A stretch of 64,000 nucleotides of DNA from Isoetes taiwanensis (taxonomy: Eukaryota; Streptophyta; Lycopodiopsida; Isoetales; Isoetaceae). Below, one piece after another: positions 1 to 11,330 of this stretch; the first letter of the stretch is position 1; each line of letters opens with the position of its first letter. The position numbers were made by a program, and so were the translations under genes. The stretch is taken from the NCBI GenBank assembly GCA_021234155.1, contig JAJEKV010000010.1:18633418-18697417 (forward strand). Direction: 5' to 3'. The notes beneath the pieces are model-generated. The model saw only the letters and a program-made list of their open reading frames with translations, searched no databases and was not told where the DNA came from.

Positions 1-225
1 AATGAGAAGCTTGATTTCTCTTATAACAAGTGAAGAACCTTTTTTTATCAAGTTCCTCGTATTAACTTTTTCAGTATACTCTCACATATTTTATGCTACC
101 TAGAATCCAAGTTCCATATCCACTAATGGACCGACCCCAACCCCTTATACAGGAATAGATATATGGTATGATTGTCCAAATTAAACAAATGTAATAGTAA
201 AACACAAGATTACAGATCTTGAATG

Positions 226-269
226 CCTCCCTTGTTTGGGACTTGTTCCTCCCTTGTTTGGGACTTGTT
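226..269. repeat. 22 bp tandem duplication
   Basis: Two identical 22 bp copies (226-247 and 248-269) lie head to tail. Nothing else is recognisable in the first 430 bases, which contain no gene I can support. Confidence 0.8.
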
Positions 270-469
270 GCTACAGTTGCAATGTTATTTTCTTTTCTTT
301 GTTTCACAATTTGGCATTTAGAGGCTTGACATCTAGTTTCATTTATGGTTAGCACAAAAACATATGCATAGAGATTGATGGCTTTGTGTTTTCTTATGCA
401 TATGCCTCTTAAAACACCCTTAGGCTTCGAAGGGGCAAAAAAAAATTTGGACCCCATACACACCCTATT

Positions 470-483
470 TATATACAAACATT
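470..483. repeat. Target-site duplication, left copy (LINE at 484-2250)
   Basis: TATATACAAACATT here matches TATATATAAACATT at 2251-2264 with one mismatch. The two copies bracket the LINE fragment. Confidence 0.7.
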
Positions 484-2250
484 TTCTTTTTTGAAGGACG
501 TGAGACTCTTTTTATTGACAAGAACAAAGGCACAATACACAATGCACAGACAGGAATAAACCCTAGTGGATAGGCTAATCCAACTAGGCATAAACACCCG
601 TTTATGCATAAGAAGAACACCGTAAATACGTCTACTAAATTATCTCTTTTTTATCATCAGCTAGAGATGAGCAATGATAAGCTTTAGTGATCTTCTGATA
701 AGCACAACGGAGAAGCTGCTGATCAGAGATGTGTGCACCTTGGAAAATACACAAACGTTGCCTCTGCCAGATAGACCACAAAATCCAACTAGAAGCAAGA
801 TGAAATGCCCGCTTACGCAAGTTAGGCCAAACAGGTGGATAAAGTGCAAGTAGGATCTCTTGGCTAGTGAGAGACACACTGAAAAGAGTGAACAACCATG
901 CCCAAGCAAGCCGTAGATGATCGCACAAGAAGAAGCAGCGTTCAATAGTTTCAACATGTTGGCCACAAAGAGGGCAACGATTTGAGACTTTAGAGTTCAT
1001 CTTGTGAACCAAGACATTCACTCGAACACATCTATGGAGAATTTGCCATCGCAGCGTTGACACTTTAGGGTGGAGCAATTTATCCCATGTCCACATCCAA
1101 ACACTTTTCCACTGTGGTTGAGGAACCTAAAGATGCCAGTGCTGGGATGGGGGAAGAGGCTCACAATTCTAAAAGCAGTCTGTACGTGGAAGAAACAAAC
1201 TTTTCTGGCTTAACACGTGCATCACATATCCAAATAGGCACATCAGCCTGTGGTTGCTGCACAGTGGATGGCAAAAAATCAACCACCCCAGCCCAGATTT
1301 GCCGATCCCATCTGTATAACAAAAATCTCGTCTGAAAAGCCTCCCATGACAAAAGATGACCAGAATCATACCAAGATGCAATCGTTAAAACCCCAGCTAG
1401 CCGCCAACGCCGTTGGGTCTTTGGATGTACAAGTGCACATAAAGGCTGTTGATCATGCATACCTTGCAGGGGAAGCCACCAGCATGACATTGACAATGAA
1501 GCACAAGCTTGGGGATTAACATGGAATAAAGATTTAACCGCATCCCAGGAAGCAAGCAGACCTTTAAGGAATGGGGAAGCATTTGGATATGGATGCAGAG
1601 GACACAACAAGGCCCATGGGAGACTGGGTTTGATAGTTGTCTTGTGAAAGGGGAGACACTGCAGAAGTGATTGCCGCACCAACCTTAAGCCAGGAGAGTC
1701 ATCTTTACCAAGGAGGAGCCTCCAAATGAACTTTGAGATCATGACCTGGGTTTGCAGAGGAAGTCCAACCTTCCAAGGCCACCAGCCGCCTTAGGCTTGA
1801 TGCACTTAGCCTAGGATACCTTAACAACAGCACCTTCTGAGGTACCACCCCAGATGAAATTCCTGAATACACATGATCTCATTCATCTTGCGTTGAGGAG
1901 CCAGTAAGACATATGCCATATAGACATGGGTGTTGCTGAGGACCGATCTTGCAACTGTGATCCTACCAGGCAAAGATAACTTAGCCACCTTCGACCAGAA
2001 CATATGTTTCTCAAGACCTTTAATGATCTCATCCCAAGCACATGAGGCAGAAACATGCACCCCCACAGGAATGGCCAAAAGCTTTGTGGGCTGACCATGA
2101 GGAAGCATCGTCCAGGGGTAGTCAAGAATCCAAGAGGGAACAACACTATCCAGTGCCCATAGAGCAGTGCACTTTCTCCAACCTACAAGAACTCCAGAGG
2201 CCAAGGAGAAAGTATCTAGGAGCAGCTTAGCATTATGGAGGTTTTCATAT
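484..2250 (-). mobile_element. 5'-truncated L1-type LINE
   Basis: On the minus strand the insertion runs from about 2250 to an A-rich tail at 484-493 (CTTCAAAAAAGAA read 5' to 3'). Its coding remnant is the C-terminal part of an L1 reverse transcriptase. A 14 bp near-perfect duplication flanks it, as expected for target-primed reverse transcription. The endonuclease and the catalytic fingers/palm are missing, so it is a dead 5'-truncated copy. It belongs to the same lineage as the LINE at 37236-42837, with which it shares the zinc-finger region and the block just upstream of it. Confidence 0.85.
635..2204 (-). pseudogene. LINE reverse transcriptase C-terminus with zf-RVT module (broken)
   Basis: Three minus-strand open stretches line up in order. 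Stretch 2204-1821 holds the post-palm block (WSKVAKLSLPGRITVARSVL, the usual W.K.LSLAGR pattern). Stretch 1742-1161 holds the connection region. Stretch 1096-635 holds the zinc-binding zf-RVT module with CPLCG, then H/E and C residues spaced as CPLCGQHVETIERCFFLC, where the usual His is Arg. Frame changes and stops separate them. It is non-functional; the assignment rests on motif order and on its match to the second LINE in this window. Confidence 0.85.
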
Positions 2251-2765
2251 TATATATAAACATTGTATTAATTATTAATATTGTACATTCAACCATTGTA
2301 CATGGCATTCTATATATTAACAAATTAAACCATTGAATAAACCCCCAAGACCCCCCAGTTGTTTTTGATGATATTCGTACAGGGCGTCCAACAGAGGCGA
2401 GGAGCTCCAATACATAAGTCAGTATATATGTATAATGTGCTTCACAACCTTTACAATAATTTCGTATTCCTAACTGACTGTTAACTAAAACTTGCTAAAA
2501 AATGAGTCACGCCTAACGATGGCCAAGATCGCCCGAAATCGACATCCTATAGTTCGAGCCTTCCGTTGGACGTCCTGTACGAATATCCGCAAAAACAACT
2601 TTGGGGGTCGGGGTTTATTCAATGGTTCAATTTATTAATATATAAAATGTCATGTACAATGGTTGAATGTACAATATTAAAAATTAATACAATATTTATA
2701 TATAATAGGGTGTATATGGGCTCTTTTTGCTTCCTGATGGAGTTGCAAAGAAGCCATAAGTAATG

Positions 2766-4860
2766 TGTTAACTTACCAGAATAATAGAGCAAAATCAAAT
2801 AATGGAAACTTGCTTTCACACTAGCACTTAAGTTACTACCAGTTAACTTAACCAGGCCACTTTCATATTGATAATAGTTAAGTTAATTTAAAACTTTAAC
2901 TGGATGCCTTATTTTAAACTAAAAGTTAGTGACCTAGGAGAGGTACACTTAACTCGGTTACGAACTAACTTAATCTAACTGTCGGATAGCAATCTACTTA
3001 TGTTATTTATTTTTTTACATGAATATAGTATATTCCTCTTTGAACATCTAGAATAGCTTGAGGATTCAAAAGTTTTTTGGATTGCCCCCACTCAAGGGAT
3101 AATTCATTAATATCGAATTGAAATGAGGGCTAGTTTTGGCAACTTGGAGCATATTTTGGGCATATCTGAACATCTAAAGATCAGACTTTGTGGTTTTTTT
3201 GCTTGGTAGGTGGAAACATTTTTTAGATTTTTCTAGGGAGTGTGCATCGACACTTTTTTCTTTCCAATACCAAGAAAAACGTGACACCCACATCGAAATT
3301 TAGGTTTAATAGAGAGAAATACAGAGAGAGAAAAAATAGAGACATAGAAATAATGTCGAAAATATAGAAAGAGAAGAGATAGAAAATAAACTTTGTGTTG
3401 GTTTCAACAACTAAGAAGTACTTGAGATATCTTTAACTTAGTGGCATCTCTTAACTAAAAGTGCGAAATGGACATAGTTATCTCTAACCTAGCAAAGCCT
3501 CTTTAATAGCACCAATGCATTGTAAATGTTAGGTTAAGTTGATTTTATGAATTTGACCTAAGGGATCTCTAATAAGTCGATTGGGAATGTATATCTTTGT
3601 CATCCATTATTAAGTAGCTTTAACTTACCGACCTTAATAAAAAGGCATAATCTCTTTTCAGTTAAGTTAGGAAATAACCAATCGGTTGAATTAACTGAAC
3701 TTAATGGCGAGTAGAAAATGGACCAAAACCTACAAAAGCTTCTACTACCATAAGAAGACAAGAAAACGCTAGATGGAGTGATCGGCAAGTGATCAAAGGT
3801 TATGAAGGTAAACTTCCAGAGCTGGAAATTTTCCCTTCCAAATTAGTCATCTCTATCTGATGTTTGCATCTTGGCTTTATATAAACCCTTAATAAAGGTA
3901 GAGTGGAAACATGACATTTTCGGAGGCTGCATATAGAGCATTAAAACTAGTTGGTAAAACCCATTTGTCTCAATGTTATGTAGTATATTTGAGCGGGTTG
4001 GGAAGTTGGACAATTTCATTCACTCTAGTCTTCTTTATTCTCTGTCAAACTTAAAATATTTTTTTGTGCCAGCACAGAAGCTATTAGAAAGGTGTTTGTA
4101 TAAATTTGTGAATTGTCATTTCATCTCTAAGCAAGCAAGTTGAGGCAAGTATCAGCAAGCCTCCTGCTCATACACTCAGATAAGGTATGTTTGCGCAGTC
4201 GTGTTCTCTCCAAGAAGTTAGGAGTTTTGTATTGTGCATTAAATTTATACCTCGAGCATGTTGTATGATTTATTCATGTATTATATAGTTTAAGATAATT
4301 GATGTATGATTTATGTATGTGTTCAACCAAGATATTACTTGATTGATTTATTGTTTGATTATTACTCAAACTGAGTTATTTTCTGAGTTGACCTGATCTA
4401 CACGCACAATATTTTGTGACTATTCATGTAGCTCTCTAGGCTATTGTCCATAATTTATTATGGCATCTTCATGTGTTGATATTTGGTTTTTAAGACATAC
4501 AATTCTGCACAACAAGACTAATGTCTTGCACATTAGAAATATCAAAAAAGTCTCAATGGATTTATTGATAATATTCGATGATCACGATGATACATATTTG
4601 TTCTATGTTCTATATAACTTGTCATGTAACCTATCTTATACAAAGCTGGCAATGTCGTTGCATTGGCATCTCGACAAAACTCGAAGTTTGTTATAACATC
4701 ATGCGGTGATAATGCTATGCTAGTTATTTGTGTGGATGCCTCTTAATTTGTTACAATGGCATTTCTTGCAAATGCATAAACAGAAATTTGTTTTCTGATC
4801 ATTAGTTCAAGGCTATGGTACTTCAAGGTCTCATTTCCATCAACGGAAAGAATACCTCCA
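2766..4860. other. Intergenic, no gene seen
   Basis: This AT-rich stretch has no supportable gene. Short TTAACTTAA-like words recur in both orientations around 2830-2990 and 3420-3700, suggesting an old inverted-repeat element without clear ends. The 60-80 codon open frames here have no recognisable composition or splice context. Confidence 0.5.
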
Positions 4861-4872
4861 TTAAAACGATGC

Positions 4873-6393
4873 TTATCTCGATTGCTCTACCTTAGTAGGC
4901 ACGTCTCTATATAGTTTCAACTTGCCTCTAACAACGTCACAACATGCTAGTGCGACCTTGTTGTCAGGATCAAATTGCAATGTCTGTTCATAGGCCTTCA
5001 ATGCCTTTGCCCACTCTTTCTTTTTCTCATAAGCATTCCCTAAGTTATTCCAAGCTACTACATATCCTGGGGAGAGTTTCACAGCCTTTTCATACTGGAC
5101 AATTGCTTGCTCAACATTTTTACTACTAAAAAATGTAAATCCGAGGGCATTATAAACCTGCCAATAAAACAGACATCATCAGCATCGTCTATTCAGGCTG
5201 GAATTAACATATTTTCTTGTGGTACAAAGGTTGCAGATATGAACCCTGAGTGAGAATCCTATTGTGACCAGATGAAACCAGATTTTAGACCTACAACATA
5301 CTAACATGTTCTGTGGACAGTTTTAAACATAGATACCAAACACGCCTTACCTGAGCAAGATCTTGTTCGTCTCCTTCCCAATTTTTGATTGCTTGGTCCA
5401 AATATTTTGCAGCCAAAGTGTAAAGCTTTTTACGCAACATAACAGCGCCTAATTCAAAATATTCTACAGAAGATGCTTCACCAGTTCGAGCTCGTTCCTG
5501 CAGTTTGCCAAGTTTCAAATATTAGAATATTTGGCAAGTCATTGGTAATTTACAATAGCTTGAAAACACTCTACCAAATTCCATTCCATGTAGGCATAAG
5601 TTCAAATACTTTTATAGTGAAAGCTGACCACACGCTTTTTAGGAGGAAGGCTAATGAATGCACCATTGTACAGTAAAGCAATTTTGTTGTAATGATGATA
5701 GCATCCATTTTGCGTCCATTAACATCAAATCTATGTAGGTTAATCTTTTCCTCGTTTTTGGTTGCATATGGCATAGAAAATACCTGCAACTCTTTTGCAG
5801 CAGTCTCAAGCTCCCGCTTCAGAAGGACTTGACGAATGACAAAAAAGCCTCCAGCACAAATCAATGCCAGCAGAGCTCCTAAGTAAATCAGCTGTGCAGT
5901 GGATGCCAAAACAGAACTTGTGTCTGCAGAAATTTTGCCTTCACTAGCATATGCATCATCTGATTGGATAAAGAAAGCCAACAAAGGAATGCCAACCTTT
6001 ATGTGCTCATAGATTTTACTGTTTGCTGCATGAAAACCCCAGCTCTACTTAGTTTACATGAGTCAATCTGTGTCTTTGGTACATAAAATTATTACCATGA
6101 TCAGCTGTGCTGTGTATATGTCTGAATGAATTGCACAGAGCATTCATGTGCTCCAGCTTATAATGTGGTTGAAACCATAGCTGATGTCTTGGAATCCTGT
6201 GGCCAATAAAGCAAGACGATTACCTAAATATTGGCTATACTACCTTCTTTAACATTAAGATAACTTCATACAAAGACATAGCGAAGAACCTGGTAGTGAG
6301 CAGAGCCTGGGTAAGTCGTCTTGGCTGCCCGAATGCAGGAGCTTCCAGCAATTCCAGGCCATAGGCCGAGAAGGCGAGTGTTGCCATCGCCAT
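4873..6393 (-). CDS. PYG7: PYG7/Ycf37-type TPR protein, photosystem I assembly (chloroplast)
   Basis: Five exons join in phase: 6393-6290, 6196-6096, 6025-5784, 5497-5351 and 5157-4873, all with GT donors and AG acceptors, giving 292 residues. The start MAMATLAF lies in a Met/Ala-rich N-terminus suited to a chloroplast transit peptide. Another in-frame ATG at 6426 is possible. Residues 114-132 ([19 protein letters not shown]) form one membrane span, followed by the basic [10 protein letters not shown]. Three TPR units follow at about 162-195, 199-232 and 233-266 ([20 protein letters not shown]). In Arabidopsis, PYG7 is a thylakoid protein needed for photosystem I assembly, homologous to cyanobacterial Ycf37. 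Length and domain order match that family (about 300 residues). The gene looks intact. Other plastid TPR proteins are the alternative, but the membrane span directly before the TPRs favours PYG7. Confidence 0.88.
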
Positions 6394-6426
6394 GGCTACG
6401 AAGATAACATCGCAAAAAATGCACAT

Positions 6427-7533
6427 ATTTTAGCTTTTCCCCGAGATTATAAATTTAAGGGGTGGGAATTCATATATGTTTTCATTTCCATTATTTTATA
6501 ACATAGCATAGTTATTTCTATATTTCTCGTCTAAGTTACAAATTTATAGACCAAGAGCCATGTTTTCAAAAGCTTTGCGAGAAGGGAAAGAAAACTTTGG
6601 AATACCTTTGAATGACATTTTTACTTATTTGGGTTGGAAGCCTGCTATGCATGTCTTATTATTTACTTCCTGGCGATGCATTTTTGTTTTTGGTGGTGAT
6701 GTGTTTAGAATGAAATGTTGCATCCATCACATTCCTCTAAGAATATTGGAGACAAAGGTCCAAACATAAACAACTTTAACTGCATATTGAATGCAGAACC
6801 TTTGGTTCCTTAGGTTACAACATGTTTTCTAGAATTTTATTTCATTTGGCAAACCACAACATCAAAACGAAAGATGGATAGAAAATGCTCCAAACCCTAT
6901 TCCAATAGGGTTCCACATGCACAGCCAGGGTTTCTAATGGAAACGCACCTCTATTGAAAGTGAAGGTTTCAAATGGACAGGCACCTCTAATTTTAAGAAT
7001 TGCAATAATTCTTCAGCCATGTCAATGGAAAGGATGTCTCAAGTGGTAACTGCATGCATTTATTAACATATGCTTGAAAGTCGATTAGGAGGGGATATAC
7101 ACTTGAATAATCTTTGTATATTTCCATGGAAAATTTGGAGCATTGCAAAAAGCTAGAATGTTTGACCAGACCATATGCAGAAGATGGGAAGATAGTCAAG
7201 CAATGGATATTTTTCAAGCAATGCGTGCACAAATTGTTGTGGCTTAGAATCTTATGATTTGTGACAGATGATGGAAGGGTACAATATCTTTCACACTCAT
7301 GTTCTCTATCTGTATTACGCAGGATCACTTGGACCAGGCCTTGGGAGGCTTCTAAACAATGTTCCAATGTGAATCTATGATTTGTCATGTGCAGAATGTA
7401 AGGTACTTAAAAGAAGCTCTTATCTTTTCACAAGCTTTACTGATGCATGTTCAAACATACTGTTCTTGATGAAGGTAAAAGATAAGCTGTAAATAATCAC
7501 AATCCAACTGTGCTGCATGTTCAGCATTAGCAT
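6427..7533. other. Upstream flank of the PYG7-like gene, no gene seen
   Basis: This AT-rich region holds the presumed promoter of the minus-strand gene ending at 6393, but I cannot fix a TATA box. The open frames at 6560-6769 and 6993-7388 have no recognisable domain and no splice context. Confidence 0.4.
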
Positions 7534-7546
7534 CATCTTATCTTAT

Positions 7547-7673
7547 TCTTGATAGCCTTTTAATATTTGGTTATTGTGTTTGGTGATGGGGCCTAGTCCC
7601 CAGGTTTTAGATGGGTTGTTGCCCTTGCATGTGTCGTCCCATAACTCGTTGGGTTCCCGTGGACGTAAAAATT
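7547..7673 (+). mobile_element. Short SINE-like retroelement with microsatellite tail
   Basis: The insertion carries the hairpin GGGGCCTAGTCCCC (7588-7601), a second GGG...CCC hairpin (7613-7624) and the 3' core CGTGGACGTAAAAATT (7657-7672). It is flanked by CATCTTATCTTAT at 7534-7546 and 7674-7686, and the right copy is extended by a further CTTAT unit. The duplication and the 3' microsatellite share one unit, so the tail was probably templated by the target. It has no coding capacity. Confidence 0.7.
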
Positions 7674-7699
7674 CATCTTATCTTATCTTATCGTTGTTG

Positions 7700-8270
7700 C
7701 ATAAAGTTGCTTACATATATGTAGATCTGAATTCCATTATTTCGTGCATCATTTGAAAATATTTACATATACTCTTAAAATTTAATGATTCTCTTTCATT
7801 CTTGAAGATGTTACATACTATAACATACTATTTTCTATTTAGGAACAGCTATTTCACATAAAGCATTGAGTTTGATGCCATCCTAAGTTTCATATAAAGG
7901 GAAGATAGATATAACATAGGAGCTACAGCTTATTGCAAGGGAGCTTGGAAGAATTGCAAACATCCTTAGAATAGCAGTCGTCATCAAATGATAAAGAAAT
8001 GCATTACTTCATTTCTTATTTCTCAAACATGTCGCACATCAATATATGTAGCCTTCATATATATATATATATTATATTTATATAATATCTAATAGTATAT
8101 AACGAAAATAGGATTGCATTCTTGCATTTCAAAGTTGGAAAGCATTCAAACCTACCATTCTATGTTATAACGTAATGAAAAGCTATGAAACACTCAGTGC
8201 CATCATAGTGTATCATATATAACTGCAAGTGCATTGATATTTTGTGCTAATATATTTCAAGATTTCATGA
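7700..8270. other. AT-rich intergenic
   Basis: No gene is visible. An alternating TA tract lies at about 8059-8090. Confidence 0.4.
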
Positions 8271-8341
8271 GGGAATGCAGCTCTACTTGCATTCCTACAG
8301 GGAAAACCATGTCCTCGATATGCAAGGTAGAGCTGCGTTCC
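8271..8341. repeat. Imperfect inverted repeat (hairpin, 71 bp)
   Basis: GGGAATGCAGCTCTACTTGCA (first base 8271) pairs with the stretch ending at 8341 with one mismatch and one bulge, around a loop of about 28 bases. It could be a small MITE or a hairpin RNA; no evidence of expression is available. Confidence 0.65.
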
Positions 8342-8399
8342 CATTAGGTGGGGGAAGGTTAAAAAACATTATCTGGAGGTTAAAATTGTCGAAATTGAA

Positions 8400-10930
8400 G
8401 GTAAATTGCCAAAATACAAAGAAAAATCGGCACAACAGAAATGCTTAATAAGTCATTCGAAATGAAAATAAATGAGAATCCACTGGAATGCTTGTAACGT
8501 CGAAGCTTTGTGTCGAGTTTTAGGGAGAGAAAGAAACTTTGGTACGTGGCATTGCTCGATTGGCTTATGCAGCATAAAGTCATTCAGCCTGCTTTTACAG
8601 ATTCTAAAGGTTGTAGATAGGTAGCTCTAGAATGGGCAAACCCATGTCCATTCTAGGATCCCAAAATGCAACCCAATTATAGAAGAATGCCCAGCCGTCC
8701 ATAAGGTTCTATGAATAGAAAAAAGCATCGGTCCTTCAGCATTATAGCAAGCTCATGAATCTAAGCAATTGCCTTCAAGACATCTAGAACATGTTCCCTA
8801 TTGTGCAAAAAAGGGCCGAAGTGGCAAGCAGTTGCAAGTCTTCGAGATTCTTCGAGACAGTAACAGTAATTTAGAGAAGAAGTTGCAACAGTAATTTACG
8901 TAGCCCAGCAAGATACAGTTTAAGTTTCTCCATTATTTTGTTAAAGGACTGCAGGAGGTCTAAGATGGATGGCCAGATTTATTGACCATCCATGATTTTC
9001 AATGTCAAGAGCAGCAGTGACTTGTTTGTTGACAAAATACTTTTACATGGAAAGGGTCATCTCATAAACCCTCTTTCTAGTACCATAATTCTTCTGTGGA
9101 AATGCTAAGAAAAGCAAGTAAGTCAATCGAAGAACTTGATGTACACTAACTCCCCATAACCATTACACTGTTCCCCCTTTGCGCAATTCCACTCCATATT
9201 TTTGCAATACACTTCCAGCCTCTATGAGTGATGATTCTCTAGAAGCCCAGCTTCTATACTTCAAGTTTCTATGTATAACTTTGGGAAACAATTGTTGTTT
9301 CCATCATTTAGCACTCTGTGTCCAGACCAAACCATGTGCTATCATTGGTGTTAAAAAAAAAGTCTACATTCACTACAATATAATGTAATGAACAGAACTA
9401 ATGGGACCATGGCCAGGAATATAGAACCAACTAAGGCAAAATGCCCTGCAGAATCGATGCACTTGTATATAAAAAAAAGAGACTGTTGAAGCTCCTGAAC
9501 ATAGCAGACAATAGGGTCTCAAAAAGTGAGAAAATAGGAAGGTGGTTGTTCTAAGCCATTTTGAAAAGACAAAATATAACGTCAACTATAAAATACAGAT
9601 ATTTTACAAGCATACCCCTGCAAGGAAATTGCATCAGAAAATGTTGAAAGCCATGCACCCTTGCTGCAACCAGACTGCATGGTTGCTGCCACAACCTTCA
9701 ATACAAAAATTATTGCTTCAAGGAAGGCATACTACAGAAATCTCATGTTTTCTTGTCTGATCCTTCACCAGAATTTTTATAAGAGCCTCTTCAAATATAG
9801 TGCTTTGCTCGACAAAAGTAAAAAATCTAGCATAGCAAGCTCCACTTGGGTCTGCACAAACTGCTAGCATGAGCATTACGTCAATATTGCCTTGTTGCAT
9901 AAATAGAGACATGGCATCCAACATCTTCGTACATGTAGCCAAACATCAATTTATGTGTGAACTTTTGCAAGTTATAGATCTACTCATCATCATTGCAATG
10001 CACGTCCTTTAGCACAGTTATCCTAAATAGATTAATCTCATGGCAGCAAAAAAACAGAGCCAGTCAAGGCAAAGCTTATAATGAGCTTTAGAGAACTTGT
10101 CTTTGTTAATCAAGCACAAAATTTGGAGGCCGAGCAGGCCTATTATGCTTGCAGCTGTAAATATAATTTTTTCATTATATCTGTAAAAGCAATAGCATTA
10201 TTTTGCTCGAATGCTTCATATTCCTTGAATCTAAGTTGCTTGCAAGTGTGACATCTGATGTGATTCCAATTTCTAGAGATAAGGAAGTAAAATAGTTGTT
10301 GATAGAAATAAATTGCAAATAAGGGATGAGGTTTCCATGCAAGCTAGTGAATCTCATGCCGTGTATCATGCTTGATCCTTTGCAAGTGAAATGGAGTTCC
10401 ATTGAGCTGAATGAGTGAAAATACAATGACCATAGGGGTACCCACAATGAGGCACCAACATGAGTGAATATGAGTGAAAAAATCCAACAATGACCGCAGC
10501 TATATAACTAGCTTAAAACATATAACTGGGCCCACGACCCACAAAGTTCCCGAACCCAAAACTGCATCCAAAGCCATTCCAAGTTAGAATTGACCAGATC
10601 AAAGCTGCTTGGCCCCCAACCCTCAAATATCGACTCCCAACCCCCACCCTAACAAGAAGGGGTAGAAGTGAAAACTACAACTGCAACCACCTCGGAACTG
10701 CTGAAAATCGGCTATCATCTCAGTGTCAAGAAAGAGGATCGCGCCGAACTGCAAAACACAATCACACAGATGGTTAACATGAAAAGGTTAGGAGCCCTAT
10801 GGCCAAGCATGCATCGTGCTCGAAAGGCAAGTAGAGCACAAGAATCTGATGAGAAAAAATAGCAGAATAGAGAAATTATAAAGAATCTTTGGAAGCGACA
10901 TTGTACGCCAAGAGAGAAAATATATAGATA
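8400..10930. other. Intergenic, no gene seen
   Basis: I found no gene, repeat pair or RNA here that I can defend. The open frames are short, lack family motifs, and overlap on both strands. Confidence 0.4.
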
Positions 10931-10934
10931 CACT

Positions 10935-11330
10935 AGGCCCGACTATGGGGGTCTTCCCCTCAGTGCCCTCTGGAAGTCACAAAGCTACGCCAGGAACTGA
11001 AAATAGGCACATCCAATAGAAGAATTCTTTGGAGCCTACCCAGAAGCGAGAAGTGCTACACCGGGAGAGATAGAGAGCAAAAGCACGACCAATAGCCAAC
11101 TGAAAATCAACCCGATAGTAAACAAATAGTTAATAGTCAACACAAGCAACCAAGCACAATAGCACAATATCAAATAGAATAAAATAGAATAGAATAGATT
11201 TTTTAACGTCCACGGAGACCAATAGGTCATGAGAGAGAGAGACATAGTCTAGGCCCGACTGCGGGGGTGTGCCACTAGGCGCTCTCCAAAAGCGACAAGT
11301 GCTACGCTGGGAATTTGCAGAGGCCACCAG
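10935..11330. repeat. Dispersed duplicated segment around a retroelement 3' end
   Basis: A segment near 10938-11000 (TAGGCCCGACTATGGGGGT and on) recurs at 11249-11325 (TAGGCCCGACTGCGGGGGT and on). A shorter related piece (GAAGCGAGAAGTGCTACACC) lies at about 11042-11061. They share the pattern AAGCGACAAGTGCTACGCTGGGAA. They bracket the microsatellite and 3' core at 11172-11216, suggesting that two related elements lie nested or in tandem. Confidence 0.6.
11172..11198 (-). repeat. CTATT microsatellite tail
   Basis: On the minus strand CTATT units directly follow the 3' core GTGGACGTTAAAAAAT (11201-11216). It is one of seven such tails in the window. Confidence 0.85.

Larger units (their letters stand above)
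430..2765. mobile_element. Foldback element with long inverted arms, split by a LINE
   Basis: The stretch 2263-2405 (AT-rich, ending near GATATTCGTACAGGGCGTCC) recurs inverted at 2557-2700. The match resumes beyond the LINE: 452-483 (CCCCATACACACCCTATTT and on) is the inverted counterpart of about 2687-2720. The left arm is therefore about 430-483 plus 2265-2405 and the right arm about 2557-2765, with a central spacer near 2406-2556. No transposase is visible, so this is a non-autonomous foldback or MITE-like element. The outer ends are imprecise because the arms have drifted. Confidence 0.65.

Noticed and set aside
5571-5784. Extension of the PYG7 exon beyond 5784 into VFSMPYATK
   Set aside because: A GT donor at 5783-5782 joins in phase to the exon at 5497, restoring the family sequence; the extension is intron.
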